Below, one piece after another: positions 35,706-44,342 of a stretch of DNA of 44,342 nucleotides. The stretch comes from an uncultured bacterium (lineage in GTDB: Bacteria > Patescibacteriota > Minisyncoccia > Phycocordibacterales > PALSA-1337): contig CAIKAN010000090.1 in NCBI GenBank assembly GCA_903825415.1, forward strand, positions 1 through 44,342. Reading direction: 5' to 3'. The notes below the pieces were generated by a model. That model did no database searches. It was not told where the DNA came from and worked only from the letters and a program-made list of their open reading frames with translations. Within the stretch, counting starts at the first letter, position 1, and each line of letters opens with the position of its first letter. The position numbers and the translations under genes are program-made.

Positions 35706-36101
35706 ATGAAAAAAACTCCCTTTTATCTTAGGCTTTGGTTTTTTTGGTTAGTTCTGACTGTCGTCTACTCGATACCGGCATACTATTCTTCAGCTGGTCA
35801 TTCATACGATCTCACAGTCCTAGGGTCATTTGTCCCTTGGGGCCCGTTTACTTTTGAGCTTGGAGTATTGGGTCTCATAAAACCCGCAGTATTTTTTGCG
35901 ATTATCTTGACCGTGGTACTTCTGTGGCCGGCAGAAAAGATATTCGAAGCGGCGAGAGCTCGAATGAGCGCAACGGCATATATCGTACTCAGAACGATCT
36001 CGAATCTCGTTATCCTATTCTTGCTCACTATGGTTGTCGAGTATCTTGTTATAGGAGAATCTGTGTCATTGAAACTATTGCAAGGAGAGACGTTGTTATA
36101 G
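35706..36101 (+). CDS. small membrane protein (leaderless)
   Basis: ATG 35706 7 nt after TATAAT (35693-35698), TTGTCT at 35670; hydrophobic helices. Confidence 0.65.
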   Translation: MKKTPFYLRLWFFWLVLTVVYSIPAYYSSAGHSYDLTVLGSFVPWGPFTFELGVLGLIKPAVFFAIILTVVLLWPAEKIFEAARARMSATAYIVLRTISNLVILFLLTMVVEYLVIGESVSLKLLQGETLL

Positions 36102-36282
36102 ACAAGATAAGCCTTCGCTTATTGCTGTAGAGGCAATGGTAGGTAGGATTGTTCGTCTTTTGAAGATAGGGAACAATGATCATTATTAGGTGACAATTTT
36201 GATAATTATTCTTTTTTATGCAAGAATGGCGAGGTGCAGTTCGCCTTCGCTTCTGCGGAGCTGTGACGAACTGAATGAAGCA

Positions 36283-36369
36283 GGAGACGTGGCTGAGTGG
36301 TCGAAAGCGGCACCGTGCTAAGGTGTTAGGGGCGAAAGTCCCTCGTGGGTTCGAATCCCACCGTCTCCG
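36283..36369 (+). tRNA. tRNA-Ser, anticodon GCU
   Basis: ggagacg/cgtctcc acceptor, loop gtGCTaa, long variable arm ggggcgaaagtccc, T arm gtggg-ttcgaat-cccac. Confidence 0.93.
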
Positions 36370-36398
36370 CATCGAATTTTGCGGAGCAAAATGAGTAA

Positions 36399-36528
36399 GG
36401 GGACGAGGAAGCGCCAAAGCGCTTCCGTGTGGGATTCGAAGCCCGATTGAGCATTTTTTATGAGCGAAGCAAAATAAAAAATCCAATCGGGATACTGGTC
36501 CTGTAAGGACCGAATCCCACCGTCTCCA
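36399..36528 (+). repeat. tRNA-tail-mimic element S1 downstream of tRNA-Ser
   Basis: cgaatcccaccgtctcc at 36511-36527 copies tRNA-Ser 36352-36368; 5' ggggacg can pair with cgtctcc; gtgggattcg pairs cgaatcccac; ggtcc-TGTAA-ggacc hairpin. Confidence 0.75.
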
Positions 36529-36558
36529 CAGCGAATGAATATGGCGAGCGAGCAAGGT

Positions 36559-37371
36559 TTATATCTCTCCTACGCTTTCCAGAAAGCTATCCGTATTCCA
36601 CGGCTCAGACTTGATAGGTTTCGAGATCTTCCAGATGGCCTCGAATTGAGTTTTCATGAGATTGGCAAAATCTCGGCTATGGACTACAAAGCCGAATGAT
36701 TCTTTCTGCGAGGAAATAAAGGCGACTTTGTCAGCGTACATCCAGTATCCCATATCCCAAGCCATATCCTTTGGCGCAAGACGGATTTCTCGGAGGTGCC
36801 CTCCGCTTACTCCTAGGAAGGGATACTTTTTGAAATCAGGCTTAGTGCTGTGAGGATATATGCCTCTGATAGCGATATGGCGCTTGAGCCTTTTCCTGTT
36901 CAGCTCTTCCAGATAATCTGCTCCAAGGACACGGATGATCTCTTGCATCGGCCACATGAGAGTGGTCGTTATATCTCTATGCCACATGATATGGTTCATA
37001 ACCTGACGCAAGCCCTCCTTGCCGGAATAGAATTTGATCTTTGGCTCTATGAAGTCTACTTTCTTGAGTAGGGAAGGGAGGAGTTCTTTGAAAGCGTCTT
37101 TTTCATTTTCTAGAGAGTCTATCCTCGACTGCAAAAGCTCGGGAATGTTCTGTATATCGTCGATGGAAAATATCTTCTTGTTCTCTTCATCGCGCTCTGT
37201 GACCAGTCCCTTATCTATGAGCAAGCGGAGATTGTCGTATATGGAAGGCCTAGGCATCGCTAGCCTCTCGGCGATCTGGCGCGCAGTAGAAGGCCCTTTG
37301 TCCAGAAGGTCGCTGAAGACTCTCTGGGCATTCATGGAAAGGTCTAGTTCGTTTAATATCCTATCAAGCAT
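36559..37371 (-). CDS. TrmB-family transcriptional regulator
   Basis: N-terminal HTH GPSTARQIAERLAMPRPSIYDNLRLLIDKGLV. Confidence 0.85.
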   Translation of the reverse strand: MLDRILNELDLSMNAQRVFSDLLDKGPSTARQIAERLAMPRPSIYDNLRLLIDKGLVTERDEENKKIFSIDDIQNIPELLQSRIDSLENEKDAFKELLPSLLKKVDFIEPKIKFYSGKEGLRQVMNHIMWHRDITTTLMWPMQEIIRVLGADYLEELNRKRLKRHIAIRGIYPHSTKPDFKKYPFLGVSGGHLREIRLAPKDMAWDMGYWMYADKVAFISSQKESFGFVVHSRDFANLMKTQFEAIWKISKPIKSEPWNTDSFLESVGEI

Positions 37372-37472
37372 ATTTATATTAATTTGTCGGATTTCGACGG
37401 CAGATATACACTATAATACACATAGTGTAGTATCACGTCAAGTTATTATTAATGTAAATAACATTGACTTCA

Positions 37473-38555
37473 ATGAACAAAAAGGTGGCCGCGATACTGG
37501 CTATCATCATTATCGTAGGGATAGTTATATTCGTCAGTTTGGGTACGAAAGGACAGGATCAGATTAGAACCATCAAGATAGGCGCGGTTCTGCCTATGTC
37601 TGGCACCCAGGCCTATTTTGGGGAAGGGATGAAGGATGCCCTTGAATTGGCGAAGAAGAATCTTGGAAATACCAAATATAAATATGACCTTGTTGTAGAG
37701 GATGGCGCCTTTGACGTGAAGACTTCGGTTAGCGCTGCTAATAAGCTAATAAACATAGACAAAGTAGATGTGATCATCGATGCCTATGCTCCCATAGGAG
37801 ATGCGATTTCTCCTATAACTGAAAAGGCTCAGGTGGTCCATATCGGGGTAGCCTTCGATCCAAAGATGGCCGAGGGAGATTATAACTTCATACTCTTCAC
37901 CACTCCCGATACAGCCGCCAAGTCATTCTTATCGGAGATGCAGAAACGCGGATTGCATACATTGGGAATCTTCCGAGTGAATAATCAGGGAATATCCGCG
38001 GTCAATTCTGCGATCACGAGCCTTGCGAGCCAGTATGGAATAACGGTCGTCTCCAATGAGATGTTCCAGCCAGGCGAACGCGATTTTAAGAGCGTCATCG
38101 CCAAGAATGCTTCCGCAAGACCGGACATTTACGCCCTGCTCGCTCTTTCTCCGGAGATAGAGATCTTGACCAAGCAAATGCGCGATCAGAATATCCAGAA
38201 TATCTCATCCACGATCTACTTCGAATTGGCCAAGGACAAAGCTCCTTTCGAAGGGTTGTGGTCAATAGGCTATGGAAAGGTCTCCTCAGATTTCGAATCG
38301 CAATACAAGACTGCTTATAACAGGGAACTTGGTTTCGGAGCAGCTAATGTCTATGATGCCTTCAATGCTATAGTCCAGGCTTCTGAATTGAACACTGCAA
38401 TCAATAGACCTACCACTCAATTCATAGCAAAAAGCTTGCAAGGTATGTCTGATTTCGATGGTGTGTTAGGAAAGCTCCATATCGATAGCGCAGGGATCAT
38501 CGATACTCCGACTATGGTCAAAATAGTCAAGGATGGAAAATTGATAGCGCAATAA
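37473..38555 (+). CDS. ABC transporter substrate-binding protein (Peripla_BP_6-like)
   Basis: IKIGAVLPMSGTQAYFGEGMKDALELAKKN...; N-terminal signal/TM. Confidence 0.88.
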   Translation: MNKKVAAILAIIIIVGIVIFVSLGTKGQDQIRTIKIGAVLPMSGTQAYFGEGMKDALELAKKNLGNTKYKYDLVVEDGAFDVKTSVSAANKLINIDKVDVIIDAYAPIGDAISPITEKAQVVHIGVAFDPKMAEGDYNFILFTTPDTAAKSFLSEMQKRGLHTLGIFRVNNQGISAVNSAITSLASQYGITVVSNEMFQPGERDFKSVIAKNASARPDIYALLALSPEIEILTKQMRDQNIQNISSTIYFELAKDKAPFEGLWSIGYGKVSSDFESQYKTAYNRELGFGAANVYDAFNAIVQASELNTAINRPTTQFIAKSLQGMSDFDGVLGKLHIDSAGIIDTPTMVKIVKDGKLIAQ

Positions 38556-38580
38556 GACATCAGTCTTTCATTCTGGATAA

Positions 38581-38612
38581 GCAGAAACCGCAATTCATAT
38601 TGCGGTTTCTGC
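38581..38612. terminator. hairpin terminator
   Basis: gcagaaaccgcaa...ttgcggtttctgc. Confidence 0.55.
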
Positions 38613-38701
38613 TATAAGCTTATTGTTACGCTTCAAGAGTCTGACGTTTGGATGCTATAATTCATCACTATAACAGCTTCGGATAATAATCATCTTTAAA
38701 C

Positions 38702-39754
38702 ATGCCCACCACCCCTTCTCTCCCTCTCGAACACAAGCCCCACGAAGCCATCGTCGAATGGTGGTATTGGAACGGACATCTCACCGATGAAGACGGCAAT
38801 CGATATAGCTTCATGGACTGCCTATTCAAGACTGATATCGAGAAGGTGGATCCTCCTTACTTGAAGCATCTGCCGCTCCGGAAGATCTTGAGGGATCACA
38901 AATATATCTATTTCGCGCATTCGATCATATCTGATCTCACGAATAGAAAGAATTACAAAGACATACAGAATATCTCCCTCGTTTCGAGCGATAGCTATTC
39001 CAAAGACAAGCTTTTCATCAACTACATCGATCCAGTGATGGCAAACGGTCTCATCAATAATGAGATGGCAGAGATCGCTCCAGATACATTTCATATCAAG
39101 ACGGGACAATTGGACATGACTCTGACTTCAAAGAAACCCATGATGCTCGAGGGCGGGGTTGGCTATATCTCTGTTTGCGGCCGCGAAAGCTATTATTATT
39201 CTCTGACCGATCTAGAGACGGAAGGGACTATTATGATCGAAGGGAAGAGAGTGAAGGTGAAAGGAAAGTCTTGGATGGATCATCAGTGGGCGGATACGCC
39301 TTATGTGGGAGATGGATGGACATGGTTCTCCATGCAGCTTGATAACGGCACCGATATTATGTGTTGCGAGTATGATGATGGGAAAGCCAAAGACTACCTT
39401 ATAGATATTATCTCCATGTCTGCTGAACAGTTTCATTTCAAGGCTTTGAATTTAATGCCTGGCAAAGATGTTTGGAAGAGCGAGCTCACCAAAGCAGAGT
39501 ATCCTGTTTCTTGGGATATAGAGATCCCAGAGTATGATGCTAGACTTCATGTGAAATCGCCCATGAAAGATCAAGAAATGGTATTTACGGCGATCAATTA
39601 CTGGGAAGGACCGATAGAAGTATCTGGAGTCATCAAAGGACAGAATGTTAGCGGTGTCGGATTCATGGAATTGAATGGCTATCCAGCGGATTTCAATTTC
39701 CTTTTGTATTCAGGCAAGGAGATAGCAAAAAAGCTCTTATTAATCGTACAATAG
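38702..39754 (+). CDS. CrtC/AttH lipocalin-like domain protein
   Basis: EWWYWNGHLTDEDGNRYSFMDCLFK ... GKSWMDHQWAD ... WTWFSMQLDNGTDIM. Confidence 0.8.
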   Translation: MPTTPSLPLEHKPHEAIVEWWYWNGHLTDEDGNRYSFMDCLFKTDIEKVDPPYLKHLPLRKILRDHKYIYFAHSIISDLTNRKNYKDIQNISLVSSDSYSKDKLFINYIDPVMANGLINNEMAEIAPDTFHIKTGQLDMTLTSKKPMMLEGGVGYISVCGRESYYYSLTDLETEGTIMIEGKRVKVKGKSWMDHQWADTPYVGDGWTWFSMQLDNGTDIMCCEYDDGKAKDYLIDIISMSAEQFHFKALNLMPGKDVWKSELTKAEYPVSWDIEIPEYDARLHVKSPMKDQEMVFTAINYWEGPIEVSGVIKGQNVSGVGFMELNGYPADFNFLLYSGKEIAKKLLLIVQ

Positions 39755-39756
39755 AT

Positions 39757-40155
39757 ATGCCAAATCCTCAAAAGACCCATACTCTCATGAAAGCGGCCTT
39801 GGGCGCTGTCATAATTGCTATCATCATTCTATGTGTTCTCTTGGTCCAGCAATATCGATATATAAATCGATTGGATTACATATCCCATCGACAGTCGCTC
39901 TTCAGATCCCTTCATGGATCAGGCCCGCTCACTTCGGCCAATGCCAGCTCTACCCAAGCTTGGATGACCTTTGATTATATCAATCGCGCTTTCACGCTCC
40001 CTTCTCAATATCTGCAGGTGACCTTATCGATAAATGATAGCCGTTATCCGCGTATGACTATCGCTCAATATGTAAAAGCCTCTGGAAGATCACAGAATGA
40101 GGTCCTGAAAGCCGTACAGGATGCGATCAGAGCTTACGCATCTGCCAAACAATGA
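39757..40155 (+). CDS. hypothetical membrane-anchored protein
   Basis: N-terminal TM; tight spacing with flanking genes. Confidence 0.65.
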   Translation: MPNPQKTHTLMKAALGAVIIAIIILCVLLVQQYRYINRLDYISHRQSLFRSLHGSGPLTSANASSTQAWMTFDYINRAFTLPSQYLQVTLSINDSRYPRMTIAQYVKASGRSQNEVLKAVQDAIRAYASAKQ

Positions 40156-40745
40156 GCAGTATCCTGACATTCCTGCTGTCATTTTTGCTCCTCTATAAAT
40201 ACTGGGCCCTATTCGCCGTAGTCTTCATGGCTGCGGTCATCGTGCCTATTCCAGCCAATACTTTGATCTTGGCGGCCGGAGCTTTTGCCAGTCAAGGATA
40301 TTTCAACTTTTGGATATCTCTGCTCGTCATCGTTCTGGCCAATATGGTCGGGGATTGCATCGATTATTTTTTGGCTAGGATATATGGCAGACGGATCCTT
40401 CGTAAGATTCATGTCCGTATGCCTAGCTATCTCGAACGACTGGAGAAGTTCGTTGCCGAATACCCAAGATCGGCGATATTTTTCACCAGATTCGTCGGCA
40501 CTATCGAGCCCATAACTAGCTTGCTCTGCGGATTCTCTGGCATAAGGATCTGGACATTCTTGGTATATGACTTTTTGGGAAATCTTGCCTCTGATGGACT
40601 AATACTGTATTCGGGATATTTTCTCGGAGTGCATTGGCAGGACTTTACGGGTCTGTTCAGTCTTACCGACTATATTCTCGTAGGGGTGACGATAATCGCG
40701 ATCGTAGGCGTGCTATATTGGCGAAAAAAGCATAATCGCACTTAG
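40152..40745 (+). CDS. DedA-family (VTT domain) membrane protein
   Basis: NTLILAAGAFASQGYFNFW...NMVGDCIDYFLARIYGRR...FTRFVGTIEPI. Confidence 0.82.
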   Translation: MSSILTFLLSFLLLYKYWALFAVVFMAAVIVPIPANTLILAAGAFASQGYFNFWISLLVIVLANMVGDCIDYFLARIYGRRILRKIHVRMPSYLERLEKFVAEYPRSAIFFTRFVGTIEPITSLLCGFSGIRIWTFLVYDFLGNLASDGLILYSGYFLGVHWQDFTGLFSLTDYILVGVTIIAIVGVLYWRKKHNRT

Positions 40746-40773
40746 GCGGAATGAAGCGATTGGCGCCGATTAC

Positions 40774-41892
40774 CTAATACGGCATATCTTCTTTTGTCTG
40801 AGTTTGAACACTGCTTTCGATTGTGTTGATGGGAGAGGCATTCTCCGAGTTAGATTTATTTGTTGGGCTCGAGACCACTTTTAGTGATTTATTAGAAACA
40901 TTTTCGTCCACCTGTATTTTATTAGACGCTCCATCTTTGATCTGAACGGTTGACTGATAGCTTTTATTCCAATCGGATGACCCTATATCCCTGACGCTCT
41001 TCTCAGCTTGTTCGACTACGTTTTTTACCGATGAATAAACAGGCACTTGAACAGCCTCTGTCTCAACAGATTGTGTCTTTTTGATGTCCGACATCTCTAC
41101 AGGGGATCCTTGTTCAAGGGGCGCGATCTTATTTATATTCCTGACCTTATCCATAGATTGTTCTATAATGGCATCTTTCGTTTTATTCTGCGGCTGTTCT
41201 GCTTGGTTTTGGATCTTGGTGCCTTGTATAACGTCCGTTTTGATGGTGCTTGTTGAGACAATGTTTGTCTGTCTATTCGACAGGACTCCAGTCAGTGCAT
41301 CCAGCTTTCTTGCTCTGGCATCCATCATCTTCTTGAAACCCGAACTGATATCCGTTGCGGCGATCGGATCGGTAGCGGCTACAGCCTTGAGGCTGGCATT
41401 CAGATCCTTGGTCTGATCCTCTATCATATTCGATATCTGGGCTTGTTTTGAAGCATCCAGCCGGCCTTCGGTCGCCAGGCTTTCAGCCTCTTGGACTCTT
41501 TGGATGGTCAGATCGGCTTTCAATTGTGCTTTGGCGACGGATGAAAAGGTGAGGGCTTCTTGGAGAGGCTCGGCGACATGGACCTTGATAGGGTAGAGGA
41601 CATCGCCGGGCAGGGAGCCTTTGGCGGCTTGTACTATGCCATCACTGCCTATGGAGACGATCAGGATAATGGCGACTGTTAGGGCGAAAGCGCGATGGGC
41701 GGTGAACCAGTTATTGAAGGAATATATGGTCCAAGGGCTTTTGACAGGCGCGATTCGCTCGAGAGCTGCGTTTTTGACCTCGCCCTGTTCCAAGATGTGA
41801 GAAAAGACAGCCTGTTTTTCTTTCGAAGTCATAGCGATCTCCTTTATTTCAGTTATTCCTTTTTGGAGTTTATTATTCATGGTCTTGATCAT
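40774..41892 (-). CDS. DUF5667-like, putative anti-sigma/envelope protein
   Basis: TM segment then AAKGSLPGDVLYPIKVHVAEPLQEALTFSSVAKAQLKADLTIQRVQEAESLA; overlaps the ECF sigma gene. Confidence 0.75.
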   Translation of the reverse strand: MIKTMNNKLQKGITEIKEIAMTSKEKQAVFSHILEQGEVKNAALERIAPVKSPWTIYSFNNWFTAHRAFALTVAIILIVSIGSDGIVQAAKGSLPGDVLYPIKVHVAEPLQEALTFSSVAKAQLKADLTIQRVQEAESLATEGRLDASKQAQISNMIEDQTKDLNASLKAVAATDPIAATDISSGFKKMMDARARKLDALTGVLSNRQTNIVSTSTIKTDVIQGTKIQNQAEQPQNKTKDAIIEQSMDKVRNINKIAPLEQGSPVEMSDIKKTQSVETEAVQVPVYSSVKNVVEQAEKSVRDIGSSDWNKSYQSTVQIKDGASNKIQVDENVSNKSLKVVSSPTNKSNSENASPINTIESSVQTQTKEDMPY

Positions 41893-42451
41893 ATTTCTCT
41901 ATATCATACCCCGTGAGCTTTTTCAGCTCTTCTATACCCCTGTTTATCCTGACAGAAGCCGCATTCATCGAGATCCCCAGTATCTCTGCTATATCTCCTG
42001 GTGAGATATCTTCCACGAAGCGAAGATATACAGCCGAATGATTCGATGGAGATATCTCATATATTTTGCTTAGAAGGTGCCTGCCCTCGGCTCCGATGAA
42101 AGTGCCGTCGCTGCTCTTGTCATCTGGCGGGTCAAAAGGGTCTTCCGACTCGTTGTCCTGTATTTCATGGAATGGAATGGCTTTCTTCTTCCTATACCAA
42201 TCTATGATCAGATTATTCGCTACCTTGAAAAGGAAGGCTCGGGTATTCTCTATCTTCTTTCCTTTGGAAAAGGTCTGCCACAAGCGGACAAAAGTTTCCT
42301 GAACGATATCGATCGCGATCTCTCTTTCCGAAACCTTGACTATGCAGAAACGAAAAATAGCGTCAGATTCAGCGTTGTAAATAGTTGTGAATTGCTCTTT
42401 CAAAGCTTTGGTGGCATGAGATAAGACGTATGAAGCCGGCTTTTCTTTCAT
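41873..42451 (-). CDS. ECF-type RNA polymerase sigma factor
   Basis: DIVQETFVRLWQTF...AFLFKVANNLIIDWYRKKK...GDIAEILGISMNAASVRINRGIEELKKL. Confidence 0.92.
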   Translation of the reverse strand: MKEKPASYVLSHATKALKEQFTTIYNAESDAIFRFCIVKVSEREIAIDIVQETFVRLWQTFSKGKKIENTRAFLFKVANNLIIDWYRKKKAIPFHEIQDNESEDPFDPPDDKSSDGTFIGAEGRHLLSKIYEISPSNHSAVYLRFVEDISPGDIAEILGISMNAASVRINRGIEELKKLTGYDIEKYDQDHE

Positions 42452-42569
42452 GGAACATGTATACGATACTACATGATCCGTGATCCGTCTATGTAAGAAA
42501 GTACGCGCTGTTACGTTATTACCTGTACGAGAAAGCGTAACCATTATCATCATTAATCATAATATCACC

Positions 42570-43376
42570 ATGAAATATCACAAATCAGCTATCATTGTCG
42601 CCTCAGCCATGAGCCTCATGCTCATCGCTTCGCCTTTTGTGGCTTTTGCCGATACCGGCGAAAGCACCACTACGAAAGATATCGGTATCATCACCAACAG
42701 TCGAGCTACTAACAAATTATCAGGAGATCTTACTGCTCTGTTGACGAAGATGCGTTCAAGCATGTTCAATAAGGTCAATTTCCTTGGAAAGAAGCCTGGC
42801 ATACCTGTGGTCAATCAGATTTCTGTAACAAGCACGGTCGCGGATAAGACTAATAGCGATCTTGAAAGCGGTACTGTCAGTTCGAAAGTTATCTTGGAGA
42901 AAGAGCCGGTCTCCGGCACAGTTTCTACTGGTATTAAGAATGATATCAAGACAGGAATATACGATGTTGATGGCATAGCCACTCCTGCGGACGGAACATT
43001 TTATAGTGGTATAGCCACACCAGTAGACGGAACAGCTTATAGCGGCAACGCTACTCCTACAGATGGAATCTTCTATGATAAGAAGCCGCCATCACAGCAT
43101 CTCGTGATCGCCAAGGTGAATGTGATTCCGGGTAAGCTCAACTCTGCCGAAGTCTCTTGGGTGACGAATGCGAAAGCGAATAGCTCTATCTGGTTCAGCA
43201 CTTCATCTCCAGTCGATACTTCTACGCCTCCGCAGTTGATGGATAAGACATGGACCAATATCCATCAGTTCACTTTGAAAGGTTTCACTGCGAATACGAC
43301 TTATTATATGGTTGTAGGTTCGATGGATACGAAGGGGAATAGCGTCGTATCATCGCAGATCAGTTTCAAGATTTAG
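42570..43376 (+). CDS. secreted surface protein with ATPxDGTxYS repeats and a fibronectin-III-like domain
   Basis: Signal peptide; GIATPADGTFYSGIATPVDGTAYSGNATPTDGIFY; AEVSWVTNAKANSSIWFST...FTLKGFTANTTYYMVVGSMDTKGN. Confidence 0.75.
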   Translation: MKYHKSAIIVASAMSLMLIASPFVAFADTGESTTTKDIGIITNSRATNKLSGDLTALLTKMRSSMFNKVNFLGKKPGIPVVNQISVTSTVADKTNSDLESGTVSSKVILEKEPVSGTVSTGIKNDIKTGIYDVDGIATPADGTFYSGIATPVDGTAYSGNATPTDGIFYDKKPPSQHLVIAKVNVIPGKLNSAEVSWVTNAKANSSIWFSTSSPVDTSTPPQLMDKTWTNIHQFTLKGFTANTTYYMVVGSMDTKGNSVVSSQISFKI

Positions 43377-43396
43377 TTTTTGAAAGAGATCTGATC

Positions 43397-43426
43397 AAAA
43401 ACCGCCTTATTAATAAGGCGGTTTTT
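43397..43426. terminator. bidirectional hairpin terminator
   Basis: aaaaaccgccttattaataaggcggttttt. Confidence 0.85.
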
Positions 43427-43506
43427 GAGTTAGAAGTGTTAATTGCGGAATAAACATTACAAAGGATATGTTATATACTTTACGTATTACCAATAATATA
43501 AATAAA

Positions 43507-44019
43507 ATGGGATTTGAAACGGAAAATCAACAGAGTGAATCGGCTCAACCTGAGACTGGCCGTGAAAGAGAGGGAAGCAAGGAGTCATTATTCCCGATTT
43601 TGAAGCAAGAGATAGCCAAATTGAAAGATCCAGAAGGAGGCTTCTTGTGTGATGGGTTTGTTGGGAATTTTATAGATGTGATAAGGAATCCAAGGAATTA
43701 TGCCAGCAGCGTTTTTGGAGTCAGGGGTGATCTTTCCCGTGTGAAACCAGAGCAAATCGATGTATTGATCAAACCTGCTTTGGCTGAATATGTGAGAAAA
43801 CAGCAGGAAGAAGCCACTAGGCGGCTTATAGCTTATATGGATATATGCAGCATGTTTTCTATGAGTCATCGTAGCCAAGCTTTGGGTGGGCTTAGGACTA
43901 TACTGAGTTCATGCCAACAAGCTGTCGATAATGAGAATTGGCAAGGATATAGAGAGCTCGCTCTTAAGGCGCACGGATACCTTTGCGGTATGGAGGATAC
44001 CATCTCCAATTTCTCCTGA
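43507..44019 (+). CDS. hypothetical protein
   Basis: ORF MGFETENQQSESAQPETG...; no recognised domain. Confidence 0.6.
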   Translation: MGFETENQQSESAQPETGREREGSKESLFPILKQEIAKLKDPEGGFLCDGFVGNFIDVIRNPRNYASSVFGVRGDLSRVKPEQIDVLIKPALAEYVRKQQEEATRRLIAYMDICSMFSMSHRSQALGGLRTILSSCQQAVDNENWQGYRELALKAHGYLCGMEDTISNFS

Positions 44020-44035
44020 GGCTTACTGGGCTTCT

Positions 44036-44230
44036 CTATCTCCACAAGAAATACCAAGACAGCAGAGCTATGATCACTCCTATCGGATACATGGCAGGAA
44101 GTATCTTCTTGCCGCCTATCTTGATCCACGGATAATAGTCAGAGAACGGGCTCCATAGCTCCTTGAACTTCACCACGGGATTGACGATATACCAGCCGAG
44201 ATCCTTGAATTCTAGCCTGAAGCACAACAC
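44036..44230 (-). CDS. small hypothetical membrane protein
   Basis: MLCFRLEFKDLGWYIVNPVVKFKELWSPFSDYYPWIKIGGKKILPAMYPIGVIIALLSWYFLWR; 64 aa. Confidence 0.45.
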   Translation of the reverse strand: MLCFRLEFKDLGWYIVNPVVKFKELWSPFSDYYPWIKIGGKKILPAMYPIGVIIALLSWYFLWR

Positions 44231-44342
44231 CTCCGAGGTAGAATAGCCGGTATACCATTACTAGCTAATCACCAACGGAGATGTTGTACAAACAGTTTAC
44301 CCGAGACACTCGGGTTGAGCTAGCGATTCTTCTCTCTGCGAA

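Noticed and set aside
1-44342. CRISPR array or Cas genes
   Set aside because: No regularly spaced direct repeats and no Cas-like ORFs seen.

Overview
The window looks like a Candidate Phyla Radiation (Patescibacteria, probably Parcubacteria) chromosome segment; this assignment is an inference from gene content. Evidence: compact ribosomal-protein operons with no rpmD (uL30) between rpsE and rplO, short genes, and CPR-style helicase and membrane proteins. The backbone is rplB(3' end)-rpsS-rplV-rpsC-rplP-rpmC-rpsQ-rplN-rplX-rplE-rpsN-rpsH-rplF-rplR-rpsE-rplO-secY-adk-map. It is interrupted by a MYG1/DHH-like gene between rplB and rpsS and by a PIF1-like helicase plus msrB between rplE and rpsN. 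Further on are ndk, a beta-CASP-type MBL hydrolase, infC-rpmI-rplT (minus strand), a PLD protein, smpB-ssrA (tmRNA), a histidine kinase, ftsH, tRNA-Ile(UAU), recG (minus), a type II TA pair, tRNA-Ser(GCU), a TrmB-like regulator with an ABC substrate-binding protein, and an ECF sigma/DUF5667-like locus. Main finds: (1) a complete diversity-generating retroelement (DGR) at about 14.87-17.69 kb. It has a target gene with a C-terminal variable repeat, a 126-bp template repeat in which all 13 TR/VR differences fall on template adenines, a divergent avd gene, and a DGR-type reverse transcriptase with a 10-G tract at its 5' end. (2) A three-unit cassette-like array at about 20.3-23.6 kb, in which three different cargo genes are separated by hybrid scars made of the rplT 3' end fused to the MBL-gene 3' end at a shared 9-bp ATGGGCGAG. 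(3) Structured elements that repeat the 3' end of the upstream tmRNA or tRNA-Ser, with a conserved UGUAA-loop hairpin whose stem covaries. (4) Long perfect inverted repeats (30 bp upstream of rpsS, 38 bp upstream of infC) and a dispersed family of intergenic inverted repeats built from short A/T-rich words.
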